Below, one piece after another: positions 26,428 to 36,705 of a stretch of DNA of 64,000 nt. The translations under genes and the position numbers were made by a program. Source of the DNA: Mycetohabitans endofungorum. GTDB lineage: Bacteria > Pseudomonadota > Gammaproteobacteria > Burkholderiales > Burkholderiaceae. The notes below the pieces were generated by a model, which ran no database searches, was not told the DNA's origin, and was given only the letters and a program-made list of their open reading frames with translations. Positions within the stretch are counted from its first letter, which is position 1; each line of letters begins with the position of its first letter. Where the stretch lies: NCBI RefSeq assembly GCF_037477895.1, contig NZ_CP132744.1, positions 2,170,001-2,234,000 of the forward strand, written 5' to 3'.

Positions 26428-27378
26428 TCAGGCACGATCGGCAACGCGCTCGCCCAACAAGCCGGACGGACGCAAGACCAGCACGAGGATCAGCACCACG
26501 AACGCAAACACGTCTTGGTAGTTACTGCCGATCACTCCGCCGGTGAAATCACCGATGTAGCCAGCGCCCAGTTGCTCAATCAGCCCCAGCAGCACGCCCC
26601 CCACCATGGCGCCGCCCAGATTACCAATGCCCCCCAGCACCGCTGCCGTGAATGCCTTTAAGCCCGGGATGAAGCCCATGTAGAAGTGCACGTTGCCGTA
26701 CTCGGAGGCGATCATCGCGCCAGCCAGGGCAGCCAGCGCCGAGCCAATCATGAACGTCGCCGAGATCACGAAGTTCAGGTTCACGCCCATCAAGCTGGCC
26801 ACATTCGGGTTCTCCGCGACCGCGCGCATTGCTCGCCCGAGCTTGGTCTTGTGCACCAGCAGCAGCAGAGCGACCATCACGACAAATGCCGTGACGATGA
26901 TCACCACTTCTGTGGGCGAGATCACGGCGCCGGGCGACGTATCGGTGGCCTTGATGACATTGATCGGATCGGTGGAAATTAACTGCGGAAACGACAACGG
27001 ATTGCGTCCCCAAATGACCATCGCTAACGTCTGCAACAGAATGGAAGCGCCGATGGCGGTGATCAGGGGAGCCAGCCGCGGCGCACGACGCAGCGGCCGG
27101 TACGCCACCTTTTCGATCGTGAAACCGAGGCACGCACAGACGGCTGCGGCGATCACCAGTGCAAGGACCAGCGTGAGCACGTTGCCTAGTCCGGGGAAGT
27201 GCGCTTGCAGCACGCTGACCGCCGAAAGCGCGACCATCGCGCCCACCATCAATACGTCGCCATGCGCGAAGTTGATGATGCCCAGAATCCCGTACACCAT
27301 CGTATAGCCCAGCGCGATCATCGCGTAGACGCTGCCCAGCACCAGACCATTCAAGATCTGTTGGATAAAAATATCCAT
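26428..27378 (-). CDS. livH: Branched-chain amino-acid ABC transporter permease LivH
   Basis: A 316-residue permease. The open frame is longer, but the family start is MDIFIQQILNGLVLGSVYAM at 27378, where an AAGGAG ribosome-binding site precedes the ATG. Conserved blocks ALGYTMVYGILGIINFAHGD and GRAMRAVAENPNVASLMG, the latter the EAA loop, identify it. It is the first gene of the operon. The usual periplasmic binding protein LivK is not upstream, where a 780-bp decayed interval lies. Confidence 0.93.
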   Translation of the reverse strand: MDIFIQQILNGLVLGSVYAMIALGYTMVYGILGIINFAHGDVLMVGAMVALSAVSVLQAHFPGLGNVLTLVLALVIAAAVCACLGFTIEKVAYRPLRRAPRLAPLITAIGASILLQTLAMVIWGRNPLSFPQLISTDPINVIKATDTSPGAVISPTEVVIIVTAFVVMVALLLLVHKTKLGRAMRAVAENPNVASLMGVNLNFVISATFMIGSALAALAGAMIASEYGNVHFYMGFIPGLKAFTAAVLGGIGNLGGAMVGGVLLGLIEQLGAGYIGDFTGGVIGSNYQDVFAFVVLILVLVLRPSGLLGERVADRA

Positions 27379-28156
27379 CGAATGCTCCTTGGACCGTACG
27401 CCACGGACCGCAACCTGGCCGTAGGTGACGGCGTGACGATGCGAAGCGCGCGGTGCTCCTGGTACCCCAATGAACCGGTAAAGGTCTGCCGCCGACGACA
27501 TTGGCGTATTCGTCATGAAAATACGTCAATTGGCGTGGCGGATACGAAAACGGCACCGAGGATTAGCCCGGTGCCACAGCGTTATACGCCGTTGTCAACA
27601 AGTTCGATATGGCGCATTACCTCGCTGTAGTCAGTGAGTCGCACACGACCTGGCGCCGAGGTCTGCCTGTGGTCAACGGCCCAAAAACCGTTGCGCACGC
27701 ATAACCCGCGACGGGCGGGCTCGATGCCGATGGCTCGATGAGCCACTTGGATAGTGTTTAAGTGACAGACCAATTTCGTCAATGGACAACTCATTTTCTG
27801 CCCCGTGCGAATCGCGGCCCCACTTTCCGAATATGACGCTGCGGCCAAATCCGCCAGTCTTCGTTTCATCCTGCTGCGTGCGATCGGTGTACGCCGCAAG
27901 CGCGTCCCGGATACAGTGCCAACCAATCGGTCCCCCATGAAGAGGTCTTCCGCGCCTTACAGCAAGACGACTTTCGTCCCTGAACAGGTCACGAAACGCG
28001 CGCATTGTAACTCCGTTTTTGCAGTGGCCAATATTCAAAACCACGCCTGATTTGGCGAAGTGCATGCGCCGGCCGCGTCGGCGAAAGACGAAGGCTGCCA
28101 TTAATACTGACATCGCATATACCTAGCCAGTATCCATTCATGGATTGAGGTAAGCC
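27379..28156. other. Gene-poor interval upstream of livH (no livK)
   Basis: About 780 bp contain no gene I can support. Two overlapping minus-strand frames (27582-27938 and 27673-28113) have proteins without recognisable domains, and their composition changes along their length. Fragments such as RLTDYSEVMRHIELVDNG near 27585 look protein-like but match nothing I know. I read the stretch as decayed DNA. A livH promoter should lie in its first 150 bp. Confidence 0.45.
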
Positions 28157-28464
28157 GTGTCAAAAAACCCTGTTTCACGATGAAACTGGAACCCGAGCTG
28201 CGCGGCGCTTTCATGGCCGAGGCCAAAGCAACGCACCACCCGGCGTCCCAAGTGGTGCGCGATCTAATGCGCGATTTCGTCCAGCGCCAACGCGAAGCGC
28301 GGGAGTACGATGCATTTTTAGGCGTCGCCCGCGATCTCATGGTGAACACAGCACCCATGCGGCGGCGAAGCCCCGTTGACTGCATAAGAGGCCGCACGCA
28401 AAACTTTGCGCGCGTCGACGCCGCCTCAGGCGCAAGACGGCGCCGCGATGGCTCAGACTTGTAG
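28157..28464 (+). pseudogene. Broken ribbon-helix-helix antitoxin gene
   Basis: A frame from 28180 encodes KLEPELRGAFMAEAKATH then PASQVVRDLMRDFVQRQ and REAREYDAFL, the conserved body of ribbon-helix-helix antitoxins of ParD/YacA type. The proper start appears to be a GTG with a GAGG ribosome-binding site at 28157 (M-S-K-N-P), but this is one base out of phase: without a 1-nt deletion near 28171 it would continue directly into FTMKLEPEL. The C-terminal part after EYDAFL also loses family similarity, so it is frameshifted or replaced. No toxin gene follows: ispH overlaps the end on the other strand. Confidence 0.68.
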
Positions 28465-29406
28465 CGCCAGCCCTTTGGGCAACGGGAAGGAAACATTTTC
28501 CTGGACGCCATCCAGCGTCCGGACTTGGCAAGCACCCAATTGACGCAACCGCTCAACGACTGCCTGCGCCAGTGCCTCGGGTGCCGAGGCGCCCGCCGTC
28601 ACGCCGACGCGTTGTTTGCCGTCCAGCCAGGCAGGATCGATTTGCTCCGGCGCATCGACCATGTAGGCCGGCACGCCCCGCTTTTCCGCCACTTCGCGCA
28701 GGCGGTTCGAGTTGGAACTGTTCGGGCTGCCGACGACGATCACGACGTCGCACTGCGGCGCCATGAATTTCACCGCATCCTGCCGGTTCTGCGTCGCGTA
28801 GCAGATGTCTTGCTTTTTCGGCTCGCGAATGGCGGGAAAGCGCGCCTTCAGCGCGCCGATCACCTCCATTGCATCGTCAATCGACAGCGTGGTCTGCGTC
28901 ACGTACGCAAGCCGGTGGGGATCGGCGACCTCTAGCGCAGCGACATCCGCCGCGGTCTCGACTAAGTGCATGCCTGCATTGGCCTGCCCCATCGTACCTT
29001 CAACCTCCGGGTGACCGCGATGGCCAACCATCACGATCTCGCAACCTTCAGCACGCAGCTTGGCCACCTCCATGTGCACCTTGGTGACCAGCGGACAGGT
29101 GGCGTCAAAGACCCGCAATCCTCTGTCAAGCGCGCGGGCCCGCACGGCCTTTGGCACCCCGTGCGCGCTGAATATCAGCGTCGCACCGTGCGGGACGTCG
29201 TCGAGCGATTCAACGAATACCGCGCCCTTGCGACGCAGGTCGTCCACGACATAGGCGTTATGCACGATCTCGTGACGCACATAGATCGGCGAACCGAACA
29301 GCGTCAACGCACGCTCGACGATCTCGATCGCCCGGTCGACTCCCGCGCAGAACCCACGCGGCTGTGCCAGTAATATTTCGCTCGGGTATTCGGTGGTGGC
29401 GGTCAT
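28453..29406 (-). CDS. ispH: 4-hydroxy-3-methylbut-2-enyl diphosphate reductase
   Basis: IspH (LytB) makes IPP and DMAPP in the last step of the non-mevalonate isoprenoid pathway with a [4Fe-4S] cluster. The 317-residue protein has the three cluster cysteines in context: C20 (QPRGFCAG), C in VFDATCPLV, and C in [12 protein letters not shown]-x-G around residue 130 ([10 protein letters not shown]) is also conserved. It starts immediately after the FKBP-type gene (8 bp), which usually neighbours ispH in proteobacteria. Confidence 0.95.
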   Translation of the reverse strand: MTATTEYPSEILLAQPRGFCAGVDRAIEIVERALTLFGSPIYVRHEIVHNAYVVDDLRRKGAVFVESLDDVPHGATLIFSAHGVPKAVRARALDRGLRVFDATCPLVTKVHMEVAKLRAEGCEIVMVGHRGHPEVEGTMGQANAGMHLVETAADVAALEVADPHRLAYVTQTTLSIDDAMEVIGALKARFPAIREPKKQDICYATQNRQDAVKFMAPQCDVVIVVGSPNSSNSNRLREVAEKRGVPAYMVDAPEQIDPAWLDGKQRVGVTAGASAPEALAQAVVERLRQLGACQVRTLDGVQENVSFPLPKGLALQV

Positions 29407-29414
29407 GGCGCTTC

Positions 29415-29870
29415 CTACAGGATGCCGATGATCTGGACCTCAAAGGTCAGATGCTGGCCGGCCAGCGGGTGGTTGAAGTCAAACAGCGCGTATGTCTCGC
29501 CGACCTCCTTGAGCACGCCGGCATAGCGCGCCCCGCTGGGCGCGTTGAATTCGACCAAATCACCCGGGGAGAAATCCTCGTCGATCATTGAATTTTCACG
29601 CAGCGTGGCTAGCGAGACCTTCTGCACCAGTTGCGGATTACGCAAGCCAAATGCCTGCTCCGGCGTCAGCCGAATGGTCGAGTGGTGTCCGACCTTCATG
29701 CCGAGCAGAATGTCCTCCAGAGGTCCCGCGAGCTGTCCCGCGCCGAGCAACAGCGTCGCGGGCTTGTCGTCGAACGTGTTGACGATGTCCGCGCCCCCCT
29801 CCAGCGAAAGCCGGTAGTGCAGCGTGACATGGGAACCGGGCTTCACCTCGGAAATATCAATGATGCTCAT
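29415..29870 (-). CDS. fkpB: FKBP-type peptidyl-prolyl isomerase (SlpA/FkpB-like)
   Basis: A 151-residue cytosolic prolyl isomerase with an inserted-in-flap domain. Visible features are [12 protein letters not shown] and [14 protein letters not shown], then [19 protein letters not shown] near the C-terminus, as in SlpA/FkpB. The ATG at 29870 is used; an in-frame TTG 6 bp earlier is less likely. It is followed by ispH, a gene order known from E. coli (fkpB-ispH), which strengthens the call. It is thought to aid protein folding or ribosome-associated chaperoning. Confidence 0.88.
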   Translation of the reverse strand: MSIIDISEVKPGSHVTLHYRLSLEGGADIVNTFDDKPATLLLGAGQLAGPLEDILLGMKVGHHSTIRLTPEQAFGLRNPQLVQKVSLATLRENSMIDEDFSPGDLVEFNAPSGARYAGVLKEVGETYALFDFNHPLAGQHLTFEVQIIGIL

Positions 29871-29961
29871 GCGCAAGTTTTGAATACCGCGCGTCGCGGG
29901 CTGCGACCACGCAAGCTGTCATTGTAAGCCACCGCAGCGACACCAACATGGAGGTTAATCA

Positions 29962-30681
29962 ATGCAATCCGGAACCGACGACTCGACGGCGCGCCGACAT
30001 GTGCCGATCCCGATCCGCCAATGGCCGGAAAACGAGCGGCCACGGGAGCGATTGTTCGTTGCCGGCGCGAGTGCCCTGACCGATGCGGAGTTGGTCGCGC
30101 TGTACCTGGGCAGCGGCATTCGCGGACGCGATGCGGTCGGACTGGGTCAGCAATTGCTAGCGCGCTTCGGCTCATTGCGCGGGTTGTTCAGCGCGTCCCA
30201 TGACGAGCTGATTCAAGTCACCGGCGTCGGACCGGCAAAGATTGCGCGGTTGCAGGCGGCCACGGAGATCGCACGACGCGCACTGGGCGAGCAATCGCGC
30301 GAGCAGGCGACGCTGGATCGCCCCGAGATCGTCGAAGACTATCTGCGACTGATGATTGGCACCCGGCCCTATGAGGTGTTTGTTTGCTTGTTCCTCGACA
30401 CCCGGCTGCGTATGATCCATGCGGAAGAACTCTCTCGCGGCTCGTTGTCGCATGCTGCGGTCTATCCGCGCGAAGTCGTCAGACGCGCGCTGCAGACCAA
30501 CGCCGCCGCGTTGATCATCGCGCATAACCATCCATCCGGCGCGGCGCAGCCCAGTGCGGCGGACCTGTCGATGACACGCACGCTCAAGGATGCGTTGTGC
30601 TTAATGGACGTCAAGCTGCTCGATCATTTCATCGTGACATCGGACACCATTTTGTCACTCGCGCGCCACGGACTGCTATAG
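29962..30681 (+). CDS. radC: RadC-family JAB-domain protein
   Basis: A 239-residue RadC-type protein with helix-hairpin-helix residues (ITGVGPAKIARLQA-like block TGVGPAKI near residue 88) and the C-terminal JAMM/MPN zinc motif: HNHPSG with a downstream aspartate (PSAADLSM). RadC was once thought to be a DNA-repair protein; its biochemical role is unclear. It is the first of the plus-strand run radC-rpmB-rpmG but separated by 132 bp from rpmB. Confidence 0.92.
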   Translation: MQSGTDDSTARRHVPIPIRQWPENERPRERLFVAGASALTDAELVALYLGSGIRGRDAVGLGQQLLARFGSLRGLFSASHDELIQVTGVGPAKIARLQAATEIARRALGEQSREQATLDRPEIVEDYLRLMIGTRPYEVFVCLFLDTRLRMIHAEELSRGSLSHAAVYPREVVRRALQTNAAALIIAHNHPSGAAQPSAADLSMTRTLKDALCLMDVKLLDHFIVTSDTILSLARHGLL

Positions 30682-30813
30682 CCGGGCGCGCGCGGCAGTC
30701 AGTGCGGATGACACAAACAGGTTGATTTTTCTTGTCTTTTTCTGCTAGGATTGCGGTTTGCCCGTACCACCCCTTTCGTATCACCCGAATTTAAGCGTAT
30801 TAGGAGTGCTCTG

Positions 30814-31047
30814 ATGGCACGCAAATGTCAAGTTACTGGGAAAGCGCCGATGGTCGGCAATAACGTTTCCCACGCGAACAACAAGACCAAGCGTCGCTTC
30901 CTCCCGAACTTGCAAAGCCGCCGGTTCTGGGTGGAAAGCGAAAATCGCTGGGTGCGACTGCGCGTTTCGAACGCGGGCCTGCGCCTGATCGACAAGAATG
31001 GCATCGATCCCGTGCTCGCAGACCTGCGTGCGCGCGGTGAAGCTTAA
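30814..31047 (+). CDS. rpmB: 50S ribosomal protein L28
   Basis: L28 is a large-subunit protein of the ribosome. The 77-residue product begins [20 protein letters not shown], the family N-terminus; the open frame extends 63 bp upstream and is rejected because TAGGAG, a ribosome-binding site, lies just before 30814. It is paired with rpmG, 11 bp downstream. Confidence 0.97.
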   Translation: MARKCQVTGKAPMVGNNVSHANNKTKRRFLPNLQSRRFWVESENRWVRLRVSNAGLRLIDKNGIDPVLADLRARGEA

Positions 31048-31058
31048 GGAGCTGTGAC

Positions 31059-31226
31059 ATGGCCAAAGGCGCTCGCGACAAGATCAAGCTGGAATCGACG
31101 GCCGGAACCGGTCACTTCTACACCACGACGAAGAACAAACGCACGATGCCCGAAAAGATGGCGATCATGAAGTTCGACCCAGTCGCGCGCAAGCACGTCG
31201 AATACAAGGAAACGAAGATCAAATAA
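31059..31226 (+). CDS. rpmG: 50S ribosomal protein L33
   Basis: A 55-residue gene: [20 protein letters not shown], then [21 protein letters not shown], ending ETKIK with TAA at 31224-31226. An AAGGAG site precedes the ATG. It lacks the zinc-binding cysteines of the C+ form. It forms an operon with rpmB and ends before a strong terminator. Confidence 0.97.
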   Translation: MAKGARDKIKLESTAGTGHFYTTTKNKRTMPEKMAIMKFDPVARKHVEYKETKIK

Positions 31227-31303
31227 TGGATCTATGGGGCCTCCGATTGGTCCGCCGATCGGAAGTTCAATGTCTCTCGAGACTGTAAAGCCTGACGAAG
31301 AGC

Positions 31304-31330
31304 AAAAGACCCCGAACTCCGGGGTCTTTT
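31304..31330 (+). terminator. Terminator of rpmB-rpmG
   Basis: AAAAGACCCCG and CGGGGTCTTTT form a perfect 11-bp stem with a 5-nt loop followed by T's. It lies between rpmG and nadB. Confidence 0.9.
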
Positions 31331-31422
31331 GCTTTTTGCACGTCGTGTCGCATCGGGGTATGCTCCTTCGTTTCGGCGTATGGGTCCGGACCCGTCACGT
31401 AGGGTATGAGGAGATTATCCCA

Positions 31423-33021
31423 ATGAATTTCGACGTCGTCATCGTCGGTAGTGGACTGGCCGGGCTAAGTGTGGCGCTGAACCTGGCGCCCACTTGTCGG
31501 GTCGCCGTCATCGCAAAGCGAGCCCTGTCCGACGGTGCTAGCGACTGGGCGCAAGGTGGCATCGCAGCCGTGCTGGACTCGGCAGACAGCATCGACAGCC
31601 ATGTCCGCGATACGCTAGTCGCCGGCGCAGGCCTATGCGACGAACCCGCGACACGCTTCATCGTCGAGAACGCACGCGCGGCGATCGAATGGTTGATCGG
31701 CGAAGGCGTGCCGTTCACCCAGGACGATAACGCCGAATTGGGGTTTCACCTGACGCGCGAAGGCGGACACAGCCATCGGCGCATCATTCACGCGGCTGAT
31801 GCCACCGGCCATGCGGTGCTGTCGACACTCATCAAACAAGCCCGTCAACGCCCGAACATTACCCTGCTTGAGCATCACTGCGCGATCGACCTGGTCACGT
31901 CCGACCGGCTCGGGTTGCCGGGCCGGCATTGCTTCGGGCTGTACGTGCTCGACATTGACAGCGGCAAGACACTGACGATCGAGACACCGCACACCGTGCT
32001 AGCCACCGGCGGCGCCGGCAAAGTCTATTTATACACGACGAACCCAGATACCGCGACCGGCGACGGCATTGCGATGGCCTGGCGGGCTGGTGCACGGGTG
32101 GCGAACATGGAGTTCATCCAATTCCATCCGACCTGCCTGTACCATCCGTATGCCGGCTCGTTTCTCATTTCCGAGGCGGTGCGCGGCGAAGGCGGATTGC
32201 TGAAGCTGCCGGACGGCACCCGCTTCATGCCGCAGTATGATGAGCGCGCGGAATTGGCACCACGCGATATCGTCGCCCGTGCAATTGACTTCGAAATCAA
32301 GAAGCGCGGTATCGATTGCGTCTATCTCGATATCAGTCACCAACCGGCTGCATTCCTGCGTGAGCACTTTCCGACAATCCTCGCCCGATGCCAGCAGTTC
32401 GGCATCGATATCACGCGTGCCCCGATCCCCGTCGTGCCGGCTGCCCACTACACGTGCGGCGGCGTCGTGACCGACCTGGCCGGCCGAACCGATCTCACCG
32501 GACTCTACGCAGTCGGCGAAACCGCCTATACGGGCTTGCATGGCGCCAACCGGCTTGCAAGCAATTCGCTGCTGGAGTGCCTGGTGATCGGCAGGGCCGC
32601 GGCGCGAGCCATCGAAGACGTGGGGTTTCATGCCGCGCACCCTCTCACATTGCCGCAGTGGGACGAGAGCCGCGTGTCCGATGCTGACGAAGAGGTCGTC
32701 GTGGCTCACAACTGGGACGAGGTGCGGCGGCTGATGTGGAACTATGTCGGCATCGTGCGAACCGACAAGCGGCTGGCACGGGCGAAGCACCGACTGGCGC
32801 TGCTGCGCGATGAGATCCACGAGTACTATGCGAATTTTCGTATCAGCCGTGACCTGCTCGAGTTGCGCAACCTGGTCGATGTTGCATTGCTGATCGTCGA
32901 CAGCGCCCGCTCCCGGCTCGAAAGCCGCGGTTTGCATTTCAGCCGCGACTGGGAGCAGGCGTTGCCTAAAGCGCTGCCAACGGTGCTGAGCCCTAAGCGA
33001 TTCCGCCACCGTTCAATCTGA
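31423..33021 (+). CDS. nadB: L-aspartate oxidase
   Basis: NadB oxidises aspartate to iminoaspartate, the first step of de novo NAD synthesis. The 532-residue flavoprotein starts [19 protein letters not shown], where VGSGLAG is the FAD dinucleotide motif; [18 protein letters not shown] near residue 385 is the family's second FAD block. The frame is open 189 bp further upstream, across the rpmG terminator, but that part does not resemble the family and has no start signal, so 31423 is used. It is convergent with nadC. Confidence 0.95.
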   Translation: MNFDVVIVGSGLAGLSVALNLAPTCRVAVIAKRALSDGASDWAQGGIAAVLDSADSIDSHVRDTLVAGAGLCDEPATRFIVENARAAIEWLIGEGVPFTQDDNAELGFHLTREGGHSHRRIIHAADATGHAVLSTLIKQARQRPNITLLEHHCAIDLVTSDRLGLPGRHCFGLYVLDIDSGKTLTIETPHTVLATGGAGKVYLYTTNPDTATGDGIAMAWRAGARVANMEFIQFHPTCLYHPYAGSFLISEAVRGEGGLLKLPDGTRFMPQYDERAELAPRDIVARAIDFEIKKRGIDCVYLDISHQPAAFLREHFPTILARCQQFGIDITRAPIPVVPAAHYTCGGVVTDLAGRTDLTGLYAVGETAYTGLHGANRLASNSLLECLVIGRAAARAIEDVGFHAAHPLTLPQWDESRVSDADEEVVVAHNWDEVRRLMWNYVGIVRTDKRLARAKHRLALLRDEIHEYYANFRISRDLLELRNLVDVALLIVDSARSRLESRGLHFSRDWEQALPKALPTVLSPKRFRHRSI

Positions 33022-33060
33022 TCGCCCGCGGCTACGTCCGCCGCAGTCCGGCGTCGAGTG

Positions 33061-33987
33061 CTACGCGCGATCGAGGATTCGCATCGAATAGTCGCTCGCG
33101 CGCACATCCTTGGTCAGTGCGCCAATCGATATTCGATCCACGCCGGTCGCCGCGATATCGCGCACCGTGTCCAAGCCGACGCCCCCAGAGACCTCAAGCA
33201 GAGCCCGATGATCGTTCAGTGCAACCGCATCACGCATCATGTCCAGCGTGAAGTTGTCCAGCAACACCGATTGAGCACGATGTGCCAGCGCCACCTGCAG
33301 CTGTTCGAGCGTCTCAACCTCGATCTGCACCGGCACACTCGCCTGCAACGCATGCGCGGCCTGCAACGCGGCGGCGACACCGCCCGCGGCTGCAATATGA
33401 TTTTCCTTAATGAGGATGCCGTCATACAGCGCCAGCCGCTGGTTGTCGCCGCCGCCGACCCGAACGGCATATTTTTGCGCCAGCCGCAGGCCAGGCAGCG
33501 TCTTGCGCGTATCGAGAATCCGCGCCCGGGTGCCGGCTATCGCCTCGACATATCGACGCGTGGCCGTCGCGACGCCGGACAGCAACTGCAGAAAATTCAA
33601 GCCACTGCGCTCGGCCGTCAGCAGCGCGCGCGCGGGGCCTCGCAACGAGCACACTGGCGTATCGGCGTGCATCCATTCGCCTTCACGATAATGCCATGAC
33701 AGTTCGATGCGGGCATCGACACTGCGCATCACTTCGACAAACCAAAGTACACCGCATAGCACGGCGGGCTCACGCACGATGATCCGGGCGTCGAACACGT
33801 CATTGGCGGGCACGAGCAAGCCCGTCCAGTCGCACGCGCCAACATCCTCGGCCAGCGCGTCTTGCACGTTTCGGCGCAGCGCGGCCGTGAACGCGTCGCC
33901 ATAGTGCTGACGGATTGGCTCATAGCCGTCCCACTGCGGCGCCGCCACCGTGCGGATCTCGCGGCTTGTCCCGGTAACGCCCATCAC
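33061..33987 (-). CDS. nadC: Quinolinate phosphoribosyltransferase (nicotinate-nucleotide pyrophosphorylase)
   Basis: NadC converts quinolinate and PRPP to nicotinate mononucleotide. The 308-residue product shows the conserved [17 protein letters not shown] block at about residue 155 and [15 protein letters not shown] near 240. The first residues MMGVTGTS are followed by a segment without family features. It overlaps nadA by 4 bp (33984-33987), so the two are translationally coupled. Confidence 0.95.
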   Translation of the reverse strand: MMGVTGTSREIRTVAAPQWDGYEPIRQHYGDAFTAALRRNVQDALAEDVGACDWTGLLVPANDVFDARIIVREPAVLCGVLWFVEVMRSVDARIELSWHYREGEWMHADTPVCSLRGPARALLTAERSGLNFLQLLSGVATATRRYVEAIAGTRARILDTRKTLPGLRLAQKYAVRVGGGDNQRLALYDGILIKENHIAAAGGVAAALQAAHALQASVPVQIEVETLEQLQVALAHRAQSVLLDNFTLDMMRDAVALNDHRALLEVSGGVGLDTVRDIAATGVDRISIGALTKDVRASDYSMRILDRA

Positions 33988-35129
33988 GCCGCCCCCACAT
34001 GTCGAAACAACGCATCATCGCTCGCCAGGTCGCCGCTCGCCCGTACATTGCGCTTTTTTTGCGCCGCGAAGTCCAGCATGCGGTCAATCGGCATCCGAGC
34101 ACGCTGAGCGATGACCGGATCGACAAATATCTCGTTTGCACCGGACTGCAGCACGGCGGCGAGATTGGTCAGGCCGTTCATCGCCATCCATGGACAATGC
34201 GCACAGCTTTTACACGTTGCGCTGTTGCCCGCGGTCGGCGCGGCGATGAACGTCTTACCCGGCGCCGCCGCCTGCATTTTGTACAGGATGCCCAGGTCAG
34301 TGGCTACAATGAAGCGAGTCGCGTCAAGCGACTTCGCCGCGTCGATCAGTTGCGTGGTCGAACCGACCACGTCGGCCTGCGCAACGACTGATTCTGGCGA
34401 CTCCGGATGCACGAGTACCTTGGCGTCCGGATGCTCGGCGCGCAACAAGTCGAGCTCGATCCCCTTGAATTCGTCGTGCACGAGACACGAGCCTTGCCAC
34501 ATCAGCATATCGGCGCCAGTCTTGCGCTGGATGTAGCTGCCCAGATGACGGTCCGGCGCCCATAAGATCTTCTCGCCGCGCGCATGCAGCGCGGCGACGA
34601 TATCCAGCCCAATTGATGAAGTCACCATCCAGTGCGCACGGGCCTTGACCGCCGCGCTCGTGTTCGCGTACACGACGACGGTTCGGTCGGGATGAGCGTC
34701 GCAGAACGCGGCAAACTGGTCGGCAGGACAACCCAGATCGAGCGAGCACGTCGCATCCAGGTCCGGCATCAACACGCGCTTTTCGGGACTCAGAATCTTC
34801 GCGGTCTCGCCCATGAAACGCACACCGGCCACGACCAGTGTACGGGCGTCGTGATCGCGGCCGAACCGGGCCATTTCCAGCGAATCGGCGACACACCCTC
34901 CGGTCTCCTCCGCGAGCGACTGCAGCTCCGGGTCGACATAATAATGGGCGACCAGCACGGCCTGCTGCTGCGCCAGCAACTCGCGGATACGCACACGTAA
35001 CTCGGCGCGCTCGGCCACCGATAGGCTGTGCGGCACGCGCGCCCATGCTTGCCCGACGCTGCAAGCTCCGTCGGGCATCACCGGCTTGTCGAACTCGACC
35101 GTCCTAATCGAACGCTGGTTCATTGTCAT
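33984..35129 (-). CDS. nadA: Quinolinate synthase A
   Basis: NadA condenses iminoaspartate with dihydroxyacetone phosphate to quinolinate using an oxygen-labile [4Fe-4S] cluster. The 381-residue sequence contains the pseudo-repeat motifs [23 protein letters not shown] and [10 protein letters not shown], which supply cluster cysteines. The N-terminal 40 residues before [13 protein letters not shown] are low-complexity and not conserved. The three nad genes are adjacent, nadB facing the other two. Confidence 0.95.
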   Translation of the reverse strand: MTMNQRSIRTVEFDKPVMPDGACSVGQAWARVPHSLSVAERAELRVRIRELLAQQQAVLVAHYYVDPELQSLAEETGGCVADSLEMARFGRDHDARTLVVAGVRFMGETAKILSPEKRVLMPDLDATCSLDLGCPADQFAAFCDAHPDRTVVVYANTSAAVKARAHWMVTSSIGLDIVAALHARGEKILWAPDRHLGSYIQRKTGADMLMWQGSCLVHDEFKGIELDLLRAEHPDAKVLVHPESPESVVAQADVVGSTTQLIDAAKSLDATRFIVATDLGILYKMQAAAPGKTFIAAPTAGNSATCKSCAHCPWMAMNGLTNLAAVLQSGANEIFVDPVIAQRARMPIDRMLDFAAQKKRNVRASGDLASDDALFRHVGAA

Positions 35130-35222
35130 CCTCCCGCTGCTCAGTACTCAGTATGACCGCCCGCGCCACCACCCGCGAATCCCAATTGACGCACGCTGGT
35201 GGCCGCATCGTGCGCCGAAACA

Positions 35223-35248
35223 AAAAACCCCGCCTATGCGGGGTTTTT
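35223..35248 (-). terminator. Terminator of the desaturase gene
   Basis: AAAACCCCGC-CTAT-GCGGGGTTTTT (35223-35248) folds on both strands; on the minus strand it follows the desaturase stop at 35296 by about 50 bp and ends in a T-run, so it serves that gene. Confidence 0.85.
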
Positions 35249-35295
35249 GCGGCAAGACGGACTCCAAGTGTAACGGAATTTACCGATGCCCGCCT

Positions 35296-36492
35296 TTACG
35301 CGTAGCGGCGCAGGCGCAGTGCGAACTCCTGCAATGCCTTGATGCCGCTTTGCTCCGCGCGATGGCACCAGTCCTGCAAGTGCGACAGCAACTGCTCGCG
35401 TGACGCGTTCGAGCGCTCCCATATCTGCGCCAACTCCGCCCGCAACTGGTAATACGTGCGCAGGCGCTGGCTGCTGGCGAAGATCTGCATCAGTTGCCTT
35501 TTTTGCGGCTCGTCCAGACCGGCCTCATCCTTGTGGATCCACTCGCGCGCGCCCTTGATCAGCGCGTACTTCTCACGCGCGCCCAATTCCTTCAAGTGCG
35601 CCAACTCCTGCCGGTACGCCCGCTTGACCGTTTTCGCGTAGCGCGCCATCACCTCATAACGATTGGCTAGCACCGCGTGCAATGTGTCCAGGTCGGGCAC
35701 CGCCTTGCGCGCCGCCAGCTTCGGCGTCGGCGCAATTTTTTTCACCTTCGCGAGCCGGCATGCTGACATGAGTCGGATGTACATCCAGCCGATGTCGAAC
35801 TCGTACCACTTGTTCGACAGCTTTGCCGACGTCGCATAGGTATGGTGATTGTTGTGCAGCTCCTCGCCCCCAATCAAAATGCCCCATGGGAACAGGTTCG
35901 TGCTTGCATCCGCACAGTTGAAATTACGGTAGCCCCAGAAATGACCGAGGCCGTTGACCACGCCAGCGGCCCAGAACGGAATCCACACCATCTGGATAGC
36001 CCACACCGAAATGCCGACGATGCCGAACAGCGCCAGGTCGATCAACGCCATGATCGTCACGCCAAGCACCGCATGCTTCGCGTAGACATGCCGCTCGAGC
36101 CAATCGTCCGGCGTGCCGTGCCCGTACTTCTTCAGCGTTTGCTCGTTCTTCGCCTCGGCGCGGTACAGTTCGGCGCCTTCGAGCAGCACTTTCCATATCC
36201 CACGCGTCTGCGGACTGTGCGGATCCTCATCAGTCTCGCATTTCGCATGATGCTTGCGATGGATCGCCGCCCACTGACCCGTGACCATGCCCGTGGTCAG
36301 CCATAGCCAGAAGCGGAAGAAATGACTGGCGATCGGATGCAAGTCCAGCGCGCGATGCGCCTGGTGCCGATGCAGATAGACGGTGACACCAATGATCGTG
36401 ATGTGCGTCATCACGAGCGTGTACAGCACGATTTGCCACCAAGACCAGTTCAACAGGCCATGGGCAACGAAATCAAGCGCGAAATTCAGCAA
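35296..36492 (-). CDS. Acyl-CoA/acyl-lipid delta-9-type fatty acid desaturase
   Basis: A 398-residue membrane di-iron desaturase. The three histidine boxes are intact: HRHQAH at 41-46, HRKHH at 78-82 and HNNHH at 213-217. Predicted membrane spans flank boxes 1-2 and 3. The C-terminal 130 residues are a soluble, charged, helix-rich extension. It would introduce double bonds into saturated acyl chains for membrane fluidity; the position of the double bond cannot be read here, although delta-9 is the commonest. It stands alone with its own terminator. Confidence 0.9.
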   Translation of the reverse strand: MLNFALDFVAHGLLNWSWWQIVLYTLVMTHITIIGVTVYLHRHQAHRALDLHPIASHFFRFWLWLTTGMVTGQWAAIHRKHHAKCETDEDPHSPQTRGIWKVLLEGAELYRAEAKNEQTLKKYGHGTPDDWLERHVYAKHAVLGVTIMALIDLALFGIVGISVWAIQMVWIPFWAAGVVNGLGHFWGYRNFNCADASTNLFPWGILIGGEELHNNHHTYATSAKLSNKWYEFDIGWMYIRLMSACRLAKVKKIAPTPKLAARKAVPDLDTLHAVLANRYEVMARYAKTVKRAYRQELAHLKELGAREKYALIKGAREWIHKDEAGLDEPQKRQLMQIFASSQRLRTYYQLRAELAQIWERSNASREQLLSHLQDWCHRAEQSGIKALQEFALRLRRYA

Positions 36493-36705
36493 ATTAATAC
36501 CCGGAAAACAAAATCGGAAAAAAGCCCGATTGAAGTATCGGACGTGACCTGCCGCGGCGGCCGCGAAAGGGCTGAGTCAAGATTCTACCCGATCAGCCGC
36601 AATTGCCTGTCACAAAAATGATTCCCTGTTGCGCGGCACACAGTCGCAGCCTCTGACGCGCAACATACTCTAGTGCATGGCATAGGAAAAGGGGGAGGAA
36701 TGCAG

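Noticed and set aside
31234..31422. N-terminal extension of nadB from 31234
   Set aside because: It spans the rpmG terminator, has no family similarity and no ribosome-binding site; the family start is [11 protein letters not shown] at 31423.
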